Assembly: GCF_001463705.1 (NCBI RefSeq)
Contig: NZ_BBWH01000024.1
Coordinates: 1 to 64,000 of the forward strand
DNA from: Aureimonas sp. AU12
GTDB lineage: Bacteria; Pseudomonadota; Alphaproteobacteria; Rhizobiales; Rhizobiaceae
Length of the DNA stretch: 64,000 bases
Direction: 5' to 3'
The stretch's first letter is position 1. Each line of letters begins with the position of its first letter. The notes below the pieces were generated by a model. It was given only the letters and a program-made list of their open reading frames with translations. It made no database searches and was not told the origin of the DNA. A program made the position numbers and the translations under genes. This document shows positions 1-8,138 of this stretch, piece by piece.

Positions 1-93
1 GCGGCGGGAGGACACCACCGCCAGTTCCGACATCGCAAAGAAGCCATTGAGAACGATGAGAAGAACGACGATGAAGAGGTTTGCGATCAGCAT
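1..93 (-). CDS. CNNM/DUF21 (CorC/TlyC-like) membrane protein, N-terminus only
   Basis: The gene runs off the left edge, so only its first 31 codons are visible, from an ATG at 91-93. The peptide starts with a hydrophobic stretch (MLIANLFIVVLLIVLNGFF) followed by AMSELAVVSSRR. This is the usual beginning of the first membrane helix of the DUF21/CNNM domain of hemolysin-C/CorC-like proteins, which are linked to magnesium and cobalt transport or efflux. The CBS and CorC_HlyC domains expected downstream lie outside the window. A good promoter-like sequence sits about 48 bases upstream. The family is recognised from a short segment only. Confidence 0.6.
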   Translation of the reverse strand, partial: MLIANLFIVVLLIVLNGFFAMSELAVVSSRR

Positions 94-140
94 CCGGGGT
101 CCGTGAGGATTCTGCGATCCTCCGTGTTTCGATTGACCGC

Positions 141-170
141 AGTATAAGGGGCGGCCCCCCGGCGATCCAA
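141..170 (-). promoter_or_regulatory. Putative sigma-70-type promoter for the CNNM-like gene
   Basis: On the minus strand there is TTGGAT (165-170), an 18-base spacer, then TATACT (141-146). The spacing and the -10 match are good, and the -10 lies about 48 bases before the ATG at 93. No transcript data; inferred from sequence only. Confidence 0.4.
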
Positions 171-296
171 GGCCGTGACCGGATTCTTTTCGCAATTGCG
201 GTTTCAGAAGTTTCCCGAAGACGTCGGCAAACCCGTCGGCATCCCGAGACGAGGGGGCTCTCGAGCCTCGCCCGGCTCGCAACCGGTTCGAACCGC

Positions 297-1118
297 TCAG
301 GGTTTGGGCTGGCGGTGCCGGTCGAAGAGCGACAGCATCTCGCTGATGTAGTCTGCCTGCATCGTCTGGGCGGTGCCGATCATGCCGGTGAAGGGATCGG
401 TCGGCTTGGTTTCCGCCGGGGCGGCTCGCGGGGGTTCGGGGGGAGGCGCGGCGGGCGGCGCGAAGGCCGACATCATCGAGGTGAAGAACGCGAACGGGTC
501 GCCGCCCGGCATGGCGCCGCCGCGCATCGAGGGGGCCGGCATCCACGGCAGGCCGCCGCGCAGGGCTTCCGCAAACAGCGAGGACATCGGCGCAGCGGCG
601 CCCGCGCGCCCCCCGCCACCCGCGCCGGACGGACGGTTGAAGGCTTCCACCGCGTTGGCCGATCGCCGCAGCGCTTCCGCCATGCCCTGTCCGGCGCCGT
701 CGGTCGGATAGCTGCCGGGTCCGGCCGCCATCATCTGCAGCATCGACTGGAAGGTGAGAGCGCCGAGCGCCGGCATCATCTTCTCGATCACGTCGGGCGC
801 CTGGCCGGTCAGGAGCGAGGCCTGCCGGGCGATCGCCTGCAGGAGGTCGGCGCCGAACAGGCCGTTCATCACCGTGCGCCCGGCGCCGGGCGTCGGAAAC
901 GCCGCGCCGCCGACGGTCGCGGATTTCGTGAAGTCCGAGACGAGCGTCGTCCAAGCCGCGGGGTTGGCCATGGCGCGCTGCATGCCCAGCATGAAGGCCG
1001 GCACGAGCGCGTCGGTGGTGCGGCGCATTTCCTCGTGCGTCAGGCGGAACTGCGAGGCGATGCGCTCGGCGGCGGCGCCCGAATCGGCCGCGCTCAGCCA
1101 GTCGAAGAAATCGGTCAT
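297..1118 (-). CDS. DUF937-type protein of unknown function
   Basis: A 273-residue protein. I chose the ATG at 1118 because a strong GGAGGGG lies just before it and because the longer reading adds only basic, low-complexity residues. The N-terminal part (MTDFFDWL, then a helical segment with FRLTHEEMRRTTDALVPAF) resembles DUF937 proteins, which have no assigned function. The middle and C-terminal parts are rich in Gly, Ala, Pro and Met and probably disordered. It ends with a conserved-looking helix (GTAQTMQADYISEMLSLFDRH). There is no signal peptide or membrane helix. It lies 132 bases downstream of gshA on the same strand but shows no obvious link to glutathione synthesis. Confidence 0.6.
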   Translation of the reverse strand: MTDFFDWLSAADSGAAAERIASQFRLTHEEMRRTTDALVPAFMLGMQRAMANPAAWTTLVSDFTKSATVGGAAFPTPGAGRTVMNGLFGADLLQAIARQASLLTGQAPDVIEKMMPALGALTFQSMLQMMAAGPGSYPTDGAGQGMAEALRRSANAVEAFNRPSGAGGGGRAGAAAPMSSLFAEALRGGLPWMPAPSMRGGAMPGGDPFAFFTSMMSAFAPPAAPPPEPPRAAPAETKPTDPFTGMIGTAQTMQADYISEMLSLFDRHRQPKP

Positions 1119-1250
1119 CGCCCCTCCGGACCCGGACGGCCGCGGGAAGCGCGGCACCGTTCGGCGTCCGGCGAGAATGGCCCGCCCGTGCGGCGCTGCC
1201 AAGCCACCGCGTGACACAAAGATGTCGGCCGCTCGGGGCCGGTATTCGGG

Positions 1251-2624
1251 TCAGTAGGCGAGGTGATCGAAGAGCGGCTCGATCCGGCGGTTCCAAGGGC
1301 CCTCGTAGAGCCGCAGCAGTTCCTCGGCCGCGGTAATGCCGCGGGCCGCGACGTCCTCGAGCGGCTGGAGGAAGATCGTCTCGTCCTCGCCCTCCGCGTT
1401 GAGGCGTGCGCGCCGGGCGAGGCCGCCCTTCGAGATCTCCAGCGTCGCACGGGCGAGATCGAGCACCGTGCCGGCCCGGAACGGGGTGGCGAGGCCGAGC
1501 CGCGGCACGTCGCGCCTCAAAACCGAGATTTCGTCGAAGCCGAAGTCGCGCGTCAGCGCCTCGGCTTCGTCGAGCGCGGTCTCGTCGTAGAGAAGGCCCG
1601 TCCAGTAGGCCGGCAGGGCGCAGATACCGCGCCATGGGCCGCCGTCGGCGCCGCGCATCTCGAGGAAGCGCTTGAGGCGCACGTCTGGAAAGAGCGTCGA
1701 CAGGTGGTTCGCCCAGTCGCCCATCGTCGGCTCCGGGTCGGTCAGCTTGCCCTTGAGGGCACCGTCGAGGAACTGGCGGAAGGTGACGTCTGTGGCGTCG
1801 AAATAACGGCCCTCGCGCATGACGAAATACATGGGCACGTCGAGCGCCCATTCGACATAGTCGCGGTACCCGAAGCTCTCTTCGAAGGCGAAGGGCAGGA
1901 GGCCCGAGCGCTGGTTGTCGACGTCGGACCAGACGTCGGAACGCCAGGAGACGAGGCCGTTCGGCCGGCCTTCGGTGAAGGGCGAGTTGGCGAAGAAGGC
2001 CGAAGCCACGGCCTGCAGGCGCATGCCGATCTGCATCTTGCGGCGCATGTCGCGCTCGGACGAGAAGTCGAGATTGACCTGGATCGTCGAGGTGCGGAAC
2101 ATCATGTCGAGGCCGCGCGTGCCGACCTTCGGCATGTAGCGTGCCATGATCTCGTAGCGCGACTTCGGCATGACCGGCGTCTCGCCGAGGCGCCAGGTGG
2201 GGCTGGCGCCGATGCCGAGGAAGCGGATGCCGAGAGGGTCGGCGACGCGGCGCACGTCGGCCAGATGGGCGTTCGATTCGCGGCAGGTCTCGTGGATCGT
2301 CTCGAGCGGGGCGCCGGACAGTTCGAACTGGCCGCCGGGCTCCAGCGAGATCGCGCCCCCTCCGTGGGCGCCGGCCAGCCCGATGATGCGGCCGTCGTCA
2401 AGGATCTCCTCCCAGCCCGAGAGCGCCTGCATGCCGTCGAGCAGGGCGCGGATGCCGCGCTCCCCCTCGTAGGGCACGGGCGAGAGATCGGCGGCGTAGA
2501 AGCCGAACTTCTCGTGCTCGGTGCCGATGCGGAAGGCGTCCGCCGGCTTCTCGCCCTCGCCGATATGCTCCACCAGTTCGGCGACGCTGCGGATGGGTGT
2601 CAGGTCGGTCGTATCGCGCGCCAT
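1251..2624 (-). CDS. gshA: Glutamate-cysteine ligase, plant/alphaproteobacterial type
   Basis: Catalyses the ATP-dependent joining of L-glutamate and L-cysteine, the first and usually rate-limiting step of glutathione synthesis in the cytoplasm. At 457 residues it fits the GCS2 family of plants and alphaproteobacteria, not the enterobacterial GshA. Visible motifs are GTEHEKF (residues 34-40), which contributes to the ATP/metal site, and SLEPGGQFELSG (93-104), the most conserved block of the family. The ATG at 2624 is preceded by GGAG about 9 bases upstream. rsmE lies directly upstream on the same strand with a 126-base gap; the rsmE-gshA arrangement is common in alphaproteobacteria. gshB is not in the window. 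Confidence 0.95.
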   Translation of the reverse strand: MARDTTDLTPIRSVAELVEHIGEGEKPADAFRIGTEHEKFGFYAADLSPVPYEGERGIRALLDGMQALSGWEEILDDGRIIGLAGAHGGGAISLEPGGQFELSGAPLETIHETCRESNAHLADVRRVADPLGIRFLGIGASPTWRLGETPVMPKSRYEIMARYMPKVGTRGLDMMFRTSTIQVNLDFSSERDMRRKMQIGMRLQAVASAFFANSPFTEGRPNGLVSWRSDVWSDVDNQRSGLLPFAFEESFGYRDYVEWALDVPMYFVMREGRYFDATDVTFRQFLDGALKGKLTDPEPTMGDWANHLSTLFPDVRLKRFLEMRGADGGPWRGICALPAYWTGLLYDETALDEAEALTRDFGFDEISVLRRDVPRLGLATPFRAGTVLDLARATLEISKGGLARRARLNAEGEDETIFLQPLEDVAARGITAAEELLRLYEGPWNRRIEPLFDHLAY

Positions 2625-2750
2625 CGGGTGCTCCGGCCAGGATGCGGAAAACTGATCGCTCGCGCGGCCCGAGGGCGACGAAGCGCCCGGTGTCTGTCCG
2701 CTTTCAGGCGCGCGCGCAAGGGCTTTCGCGTGAACGGTGCGGTGCCGACC

Positions 2751-3497
2751 TCAAGCGCCAGTCCAGTCGCCAGCCGCCGCCTGCACGAGCGCCAGCGCGG
2801 CCACCGCCGCCGTGTCGGCGCGCAGGATGCGGGGCCCGAGCGACACCGCGCGCACGAAGGGAAGGCCGAGCAGGAGGGTGCGTTCGCTGGCCGCGAAGCC
2901 GCCTTCCGGGCCGATGAGCAGCGCCAGCGGGGCGCCGCGCAGCGGCGCGAGGACGGCGAGGGCGTCGCCGGCTCCCGCCCGTTCGTCGCAGAAGATCAAC
3001 GTGCGCGAGGCGTCCCAGCCGGCCAGCATCGGCTCCAGCTTCACGATGTCGCGGCATTCCGGCACGGCGAGAATGCCGCACTGCTCGGCCGCCTCCACAG
3101 CGTTGGCGCCGGCCCGTTCGCGGTTGAAGCGCGGCGCCTGCCCATGCTGCATCTGCACGGGCTGCAGGAGGCCGGCGCCCATTTCCACCGCTTTCTGAAC
3201 CATGTAGTCGAGCCGCGCCGATTTCAGCGGCGCGAAGCAGTAGTGGAGGTCGGGCAGCGGTGTCTGGTCGCGGGTTCGGCCCTGCGGCACGAGCCACAAG
3301 CGCTTGCGCCCCTCGCGGCGCAGCGCCGCGCGCCACTCGCCGTCGCGCCCGTTGAAGAGGAGGAGGCCGGCGCCCTCGTCCAGCCGCAGGACGTTGAGAA
3401 GATAGTTCGCCTGCGCCGGGCTCGCCTCGATCTCGGCGTTCGCCTCCAGCCGATGATCGAGGAAGAGCCGGGGTCCGGTGAAATCGTAGTCGGGCAT
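2751..3497 (-). CDS. rsmE: 16S rRNA m3U1498 methyltransferase RsmE
   Basis: Methylates N3 of U1498 in helix 44 of 16S rRNA using S-adenosylmethionine. The 248-residue protein starts at the ATG at 3497 (MPDYDFTGPRLF); the reading frame is open for another 44 codons upstream but that part is not protein-like. The C-terminal SPOUT knot is clear: LLIGPEGGF near residues 194-201 and LGPRILRADTA near 220-230. The N-terminal PUA-like part contains ANYLLNVLRL. It lies upstream of gshA in the same direction and may share transcription with it. Confidence 0.93.
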   Translation of the reverse strand: MPDYDFTGPRLFLDHRLEANAEIEASPAQANYLLNVLRLDEGAGLLLFNGRDGEWRAALRREGRKRLWLVPQGRTRDQTPLPDLHYCFAPLKSARLDYMVQKAVEMGAGLLQPVQMQHGQAPRFNRERAGANAVEAAEQCGILAVPECRDIVKLEPMLAGWDASRTLIFCDERAGAGDALAVLAPLRGAPLALLIGPEGGFAASERTLLLGLPFVRAVSLGPRILRADTAAVAALALVQAAAGDWTGA

Positions 3498-3595
3498 CGG
3501 TTTCGCGCGTCCTCGCGGGGGATCGGGGTCGAACCATCGGCGCGGCGACCTCATTGCGAGCAACGAAGAACCGGCGCCGAATGGTTCTAGCGAGA

Positions 3596-4639
3596 TCAAC
3601 CGCGGTTTCCAGCGGGATCGGTGGACCATGCTCCCGGCGGCTTGGTGCTGGCGGTCGAGACCTGGGCGCGGCGCATCGCGGTGACGATTTCGCGCGGTTC
3701 GTGTTCACCGATCAGGCGGGTCAGGCGGGTCGCCGTCCAGAGCGAAGCGACGAAGAAAGCCGCGCCGCCCGCGAGATCGAGGAGGTGATGGCCTCCGTGC
3801 AGCAGGATCGCCGGAAGCATCGCGGCATTGAGGAGAAGCAGCGGCCAGCGCAGCCAGCGGATCGGCCAGGCGAATCGGACGCAGATGCAGGCGAGCACCG
3901 TGTGGAACGAGGGAAAGCCGATGAGGCCCGTCATCGTCTCCGGCGAGATGACTTCGGGGCCGAGGGTCACGAGGCGCAGCAGCGCGGCGCCTTCTCGGCC
4001 GTCGACGACGAGAGCGGCGGCGCGTTGGGCGGTCTCCGGCAGGGACAGGAAGGGGGCGACCCCGATCGAGGGAAAGAGGCCCCAGAACGCCACGGTGGCC
4101 AGACCCGAGACGACGATCGTCGCGACCATTAGGTCCGCCACCGCGAAACGCCGCGTCACGGCGAGAGCCAGGAGCACGGCGAGAATCTGGAGGAGCGTCG
4201 AGCGATAGACGGACCCGAGTGCCGACGAGAGAAGCGGGTGGGACGCGGCCCAGTCCACGAAGGCGGTCCAGTCGTAGCCGAGCGCCGCGTTGGTCGACAG
4301 GAGCCAGGGATCGATGAGCGGAACCGCCACCGGGAGCAGCAGATAGTTGTAGGTCGACAGGACCAGCGAGAACGCCAGCAACAGTCCGGCGGCCATGGTG
4401 AAGGACGCCAGGAACTCGTCCCGCCGCCACCAGCGGGCAATGGCGCCGGTCGTCAGGAAGAGCACCACCGGCAAGGCCTTGCCGCCGTAGGAGGGCAAGT
4501 CGACCGGCGCCTGATGAACCACCGCCATGGCGGCCGACAGCGCGCTCGTCGCGAGGATGGCGACGGCCGCCAGGCACTCGCCGGGGCGCAGGAAGATGTG
4601 GGAGAGCGTCATCGCGACACTCTCGGGCCACAGGCTCAA
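3596..4639 (-). CDS. PAP2-superfamily integral membrane protein
   Basis: A 347-residue polytopic membrane protein with hydrophobic segments along most of its length. Near the C-terminal third it has SFHTVLA followed about 40 residues later by GGHHLLDLAGG. These correspond to the SxxHxxxA and SRxxxxxHxxxD-type blocks of the PAP2_3/inositolphosphotransferase-like branch of PAP2 enzymes, although the Arg of the third motif is not present. Such proteins hydrolyse or transfer lipid-linked phosphate. The substrate cannot be read from sequence. The start could be 4639 or the internal ATG at 4612. It is divergent from glcD across a 149-base gap. Confidence 0.7.
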   Translation of the reverse strand: MSLWPESVAMTLSHIFLRPGECLAAVAILATSALSAAMAVVHQAPVDLPSYGGKALPVVLFLTTGAIARWWRRDEFLASFTMAAGLLLAFSLVLSTYNYLLLPVAVPLIDPWLLSTNAALGYDWTAFVDWAASHPLLSSALGSVYRSTLLQILAVLLALAVTRRFAVADLMVATIVVSGLATVAFWGLFPSIGVAPFLSLPETAQRAAALVVDGREGAALLRLVTLGPEVISPETMTGLIGFPSFHTVLACICVRFAWPIRWLRWPLLLLNAAMLPAILLHGGHHLLDLAGGAAFFVASLWTATRLTRLIGEHEPREIVTAMRRAQVSTASTKPPGAWSTDPAGNRG

Positions 4640-4788
4640 TTTACCGTAAAGCCGCGGATCGATCGCGCCGCGTCGACGTCGGCCTCCCGATCGATCTCCT
4701 CGCAGGCAGGGCGTCTCGCCCGGCGATGCTTTCCATCGCCCGCCGGCTCGCGCTAGACTGATTCCAAGAACAAGAACGGGAGGCGGCC

Positions 4789-6282
4789 ATGGGCATTTCG
4801 ATGCCGAAGCCCAGTCGGGAGATTCTCGGTCGAAGGGCCGCGATCGTCGCGGCGCTGCGCGCGATCGTGCCGGGCGAGGGTGTGGTCGACGCGGTCAACG
4901 AGATGCGCGTCTTCGAGACCGATGCGCTGACGGCCTATCGCCAGCTGCCGCTCGTCGTGGTGCTGCCCGAGACGGTGCCGCAGGTCGCCGCGATCCTGCG
5001 CTACTGCCACGAGCACCGGGTGCCCGTGGTGCCGCGGGGGTCGGGCACCTCGCTGTCGGGCGGCTCGCTGCCGCTGGAGGACGGTGTCCTCCTCGTCCTC
5101 TCGCGCTTCAACCGCATTCTCGACGTCGATTTCGACAATCGCTGCGCCGTGGTGCAGCCGGGCGTCACCAATCTCGGCATCACCCGCGCCGTGGAACATG
5201 CCGGCTTCTACTATGCGCCCGATCCTTCCTCGCAGATCGCCTGCTCGATCGGCGGCAACATCGCCGAGAATTCCGGCGGCGTGCACTGCCTGAAATACGG
5301 CCTCACGACGAACAACGTTCTCGGCATCGAGTTCGTGACGATCGAGGGCGAGGTCATCCGCCTCGGCGGCAAGCATCTGGACGCGGAGGGCTACGACCTC
5401 CTCGGCCTGATGACGGGCTCCGAAGGGCTGCTCGGCGTCGTCACCGAGGTCACCGTGCGCATCCTCCAGGCCCCCGAGACGGCGCGCGCCGTGCTCATCG
5501 GCTTCCCGACCTCCGAACAGGCCGGCGAATGCGTCGCCGCGATCATCGCCAAGGGCATCATCCCCGGCGGCATGGAGATGATGGATCGGCCGGCGATCCA
5601 CGCGGCGGAGGCCTTCGTCCATGCCGGCTATCCGCTGGATGTCGAGGCGCTGCTCATCGTCGAGCTCGACGGGCCCAAAGCGGAGGTCGACCACCTCCTC
5701 TCCGAGGTCGAGGCCATCGCCACCGCCAACGGTGCCACCACGGCGCGCGTCTCGCAGTCGAACGAGGAGCGCATGTCCTTCTGGGCCGGGCGCAAGGCGG
5801 CGTTTCCGGCGGTCGGGCGCATCTCGCCGGACTATCTCTGCATGGACGGCACCATCCCGCGCAAGGAACTGCCGCGGGTGCTCGCCGGCATGAAGGCCCT
5901 GTCGGAAAAATACGGTCTCGGCGTCGCCAACGTCTTCCATGCCGGAGACGGCAACCTGCATCCGCTCATCCTCTACGACGCCTCGAAGGACGACGAGCTG
6001 CAGCGCGCCGAAGATTTCGGCGCCGACATTCTGCGGCTTTGCGTCGCCGTCGGCGGCGTGCTGACGGGCGAGCATGGCGTCGGCATCGAGAAGCGCGACC
6101 TGATGCCGGAAATGTTCTCCGAGGACGACCTGAAGCACCAGATCCGGGTCAAATGCGCCTTCGACGACCGGCATCTTCTCAACCCCGGCAAGGTCTTTCC
6201 GATGCTGCACCGCTGCGCCGAACTCGGCAAGCTGCATGTCCACCAAGGCAAGCTTCCCTTCCCCGAACTGCCGCGGTTCTGA
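4789..6282 (+). CDS. glcD: Glycolate oxidase subunit GlcD (FAD-linked)
   Basis: The catalytic FAD subunit of the three-part glycolate dehydrogenase GlcDEF, which oxidises glycolate to glyoxylate and feeds electrons to the respiratory chain. The 497-residue protein has an FAD_binding_4 domain with the PP-loop VPRGSGTSLSGG (about residues 81-92) and a FAD-oxidase C domain with FHAGDGNLHPLI (about 383-394) and TGEHGVGIEK (about 425-434). The start ATG is preceded by GGGAGG at the right distance. Its TGA overlaps the glcE ATG, so the two are probably translationally coupled. An IlvD-like or D-lactate role is less likely because glcE and glcF follow. Confidence 0.95.
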   Translation: MGISMPKPSREILGRRAAIVAALRAIVPGEGVVDAVNEMRVFETDALTAYRQLPLVVVLPETVPQVAAILRYCHEHRVPVVPRGSGTSLSGGSLPLEDGVLLVLSRFNRILDVDFDNRCAVVQPGVTNLGITRAVEHAGFYYAPDPSSQIACSIGGNIAENSGGVHCLKYGLTTNNVLGIEFVTIEGEVIRLGGKHLDAEGYDLLGLMTGSEGLLGVVTEVTVRILQAPETARAVLIGFPTSEQAGECVAAIIAKGIIPGGMEMMDRPAIHAAEAFVHAGYPLDVEALLIVELDGPKAEVDHLLSEVEAIATANGATTARVSQSNEERMSFWAGRKAAFPAVGRISPDYLCMDGTIPRKELPRVLAGMKALSEKYGLGVANVFHAGDGNLHPLILYDASKDDELQRAEDFGADILRLCVAVGGVLTGEHGVGIEKRDLMPEMFSEDDLKHQIRVKCAFDDRHLLNPGKVFPMLHRCAELGKLHVHQGKLPFPELPRF

Positions 6283-7514
6283 TGTCCGTTTCTCCCCTGC
6301 TCGCGCTCACCGACGCGGTGATGACCCCCGATACGCCGGAGGCCCTGCGCGCCATCGTCGCCGAGGCGGTCGCCACCGGCGAACCCCTGGCTGTCGAGGG
6401 ATCCGGCTCGAAGCGCGGCCTCGGCCGACCCGTGCAGGCGGCGCGCACCCTGTCGACAGCCGCGATGACCGGCGTCAACTTCTACGAGCCGGAGGAACTG
6501 GTGCTTTCGGCAAGGGCGGGCACGCCGATCGCCGAGATCGAAGCGTTGCTCGCGGCGCGCGGCCAGCGGCTCGACTTCGAGCCGATGGATTACGGGCCGT
6601 TGCACGGCCTGCCGGCGGGCCTCGGCACCATCGGCGGGGTGCTCTCCTGCAACCTTTCGGGCCCGCGCCGGCTGAAGCAGGGCGCGGCGCGAGACCATGT
6701 GCTGGGCCTCGCCGCCGTCTCGGGGCGGGCCGAGATCTTCAAAACCGGCGGGCGCGTGGTGAAGAACGTCACCGGCTACGACCTGTCGAAGGGACTGACC
6801 GGCGCCTACGGCACGCTCGCCGTCCTGACCGACGTCATCGTCAAGACCATGCCGCGCTCCGAGCGCGAGACGACGCTGGTGCTGCGCGGTCTCGACGACG
6901 CGGCCGCGGCCGGCGCGATGGCGGCGGCGATGGGCTCCTCGGCCGAGGTTTCGGGCGCGGCGCATCTGCCCTATGGCGTCGCGGCCCGGGTTGCCGAAGG
7001 CGCGCTCGGGCGCGAGGCGGCGACCGCGGTTCGCATCGACGGCTTCGGCCCCTCGGTCGAGGCACGCGCCGCTCATCTCGGCGGGGCGCTCGGCCGGGTC
7101 GCGCCGCTGGAGCGTCTGGAGGACGAGGCTTCCGCTGCATTGTGGCGCGACATTCGCGATGTTCGCCCCTTCGCGGACGGAACGGATCGTGCGGTCTGGC
7201 GCGTCTCGGTGGCGCCGACGCGGGGCCACGAGCTGGTCATGGCTTTGCGCATGCAGGCGGCGACCGATGCCTTCTACGACTGGCAGGGCGGCCTCGTCTG
7301 GCTGCGCATGGAAGGCGACCCCGAGGCCGACCTCGTCCGACGCCTCGTCGCCGCGCATGGCGGCGGCCACGCGACGCTGGTGCGCGCCGATCTCGCCACC
7401 CGCGCCGCGGTGTCGGTCTTCCACCCGCAGGCCCCGGCGCTCGCCGCGCTGGCCCGCCGCCTGAAGGACCAGTTCGACCCCAAGGGCATCCTCAACCCCG
7501 GGCGGATGGGATAG
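6282..7514 (+). CDS. glcE: Glycolate oxidase subunit GlcE (FAD-binding)
   Basis: A 410-residue FAD_binding_4 protein, shorter than GlcD. It is the second flavin-type subunit of glycolate dehydrogenase. I took the ATG at 6282, which shares its A with the glcD stop codon. Visible features are VEGSGSKRGLGRP near residue 40, LGTIGGVLSCNLSGPRR near residues 108-125, and GGRVVKNVTGYDLSKG, all typical of GlcE. The C-terminus ends with KGILNPGRMG, the family's common tail. The next gene downstream is not glcF but a small DUF433 gene starting 28 bases later. Confidence 0.94.
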   Translation: MSVSPLLALTDAVMTPDTPEALRAIVAEAVATGEPLAVEGSGSKRGLGRPVQAARTLSTAAMTGVNFYEPEELVLSARAGTPIAEIEALLAARGQRLDFEPMDYGPLHGLPAGLGTIGGVLSCNLSGPRRLKQGAARDHVLGLAAVSGRAEIFKTGGRVVKNVTGYDLSKGLTGAYGTLAVLTDVIVKTMPRSERETTLVLRGLDDAAAAGAMAAAMGSSAEVSGAAHLPYGVAARVAEGALGREAATAVRIDGFGPSVEARAAHLGGALGRVAPLERLEDEASAALWRDIRDVRPFADGTDRAVWRVSVAPTRGHELVMALRMQAATDAFYDWQGGLVWLRMEGDPEADLVRRLVAAHGGGHATLVRADLATRAAVSVFHPQAPALAALARRLKDQFDPKGILNPGRMG

Positions 7515-7542
7515 GATGACGTCTTTCCATGGAGGCAGTCCG

Positions 7543-7764
7543 ATGAGCATGAGCGAGGACGAACTCTTCGATCAGAACCCCGACGTCGTCAGCGGCGCGC
7601 TGGTGTTTCGCGGCACGCGCGTTCCCGTCGACGCCTTGTTCGAAAATCTCGCAGGGGGATCGTCCCTGGACGAGATCCTGGAAAACTTTCCCTCGATCGG
7701 ACGGGAGAGGGCGGAGGCCGCGATCCTGCTCGCGCGCCGCGGGTTGCGGTTGAAGGCTGCGTGA
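7543..7764 (+). CDS. DUF433 family protein, probable antitoxin
   Basis: A 73-residue protein starting at the ATG at 7543, which has GGAGG seven bases upstream; an upstream in-frame ATG at 7516 lacks such a site. Residues around SGALVFRGTRVPVDAL and LDEILENFPSIGRERAEAAI match the DUF433 family, small winged-helix-like proteins usually encoded beside a PIN-like DUF5615 protein and thought to be antitoxins. The stop codon overlaps the GTG start of the next gene (GTGA), as expected for a coupled toxin-antitoxin pair. The placement between glcE and glcF is odd. Function is inferred from family and context. Confidence 0.75.
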   Translation: MSMSEDELFDQNPDVVSGALVFRGTRVPVDALFENLAGGSSLDEILENFPSIGRERAEAAILLARRGLRLKAA

Positions 7765-8129
7765 CCCGAGCAATCCTCGATGAAGGCGTGCCGCGGATGC
7801 TGGCCGGTCTCCTGTCGAACCACGGCTCGGACGCCTCGCCTTTTCCGAACGAGTGGAAGCGGCTTTCGGATCGTGATGTGATCGCCGCGGCCGACATGAC
7901 CGGCTTCGACGTTCCGATCACCTGCGATCGAAACATGCCGTTCCCGTGTGCGCTTCGAGATCGACGGATCGCCGTTCTCGTTCTGCCCTTTTCCAGGCTG
8001 GACGCGGTGCTGGGCAGCGTCGAAGCGATCTCTTCCCGCCTGCTTGCGCTGGAGGCGGGGCGCTATGCCTTGCTCGGCCGTGAGGGAAGTCTTCCTCTGC
8101 ATCCACGCAAGCCTCTCGAAGGATCGTAA
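7761..8129 (+). CDS. DUF5615/PIN-like protein, probable toxin partner
   Basis: A 122-residue protein starting at GTG (7761), overlapping the upstream gene by four bases. The start AILDEGVPRMLAGLL and the later DVPITCDRNM match the two acidic motifs (LDE near residue 7 and TxDxxF-like near residue 55) of DUF5615, a PIN-like nuclease fold associated with DUF433. The second motif reads TCDRNM, so the usual phenylalanine is replaced. The C-terminal half (SRLDAVLGSVEAISSRLLALEAGRYALL) is helical. Its stop lies only 9 bases before glcF, so it is probably transcribed with the glycolate oxidase genes. RNase activity is untested and inferred. Confidence 0.65.
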   Translation: MTRAILDEGVPRMLAGLLSNHGSDASPFPNEWKRLSDRDVIAAADMTGFDVPITCDRNMPFPCALRDRRIAVLVLPFSRLDAVLGSVEAISSRLLALEAGRYALLGREGSLPLHPRKPLEGS

Positions 8130-8138
8130 GGACGTTTC

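Noticed and set aside
1263-3590. A 775-codon plus-strand open frame opposite gshA and rsmE
   Set aside because: Antisense shadow of two recognised genes in a GC-rich genome.
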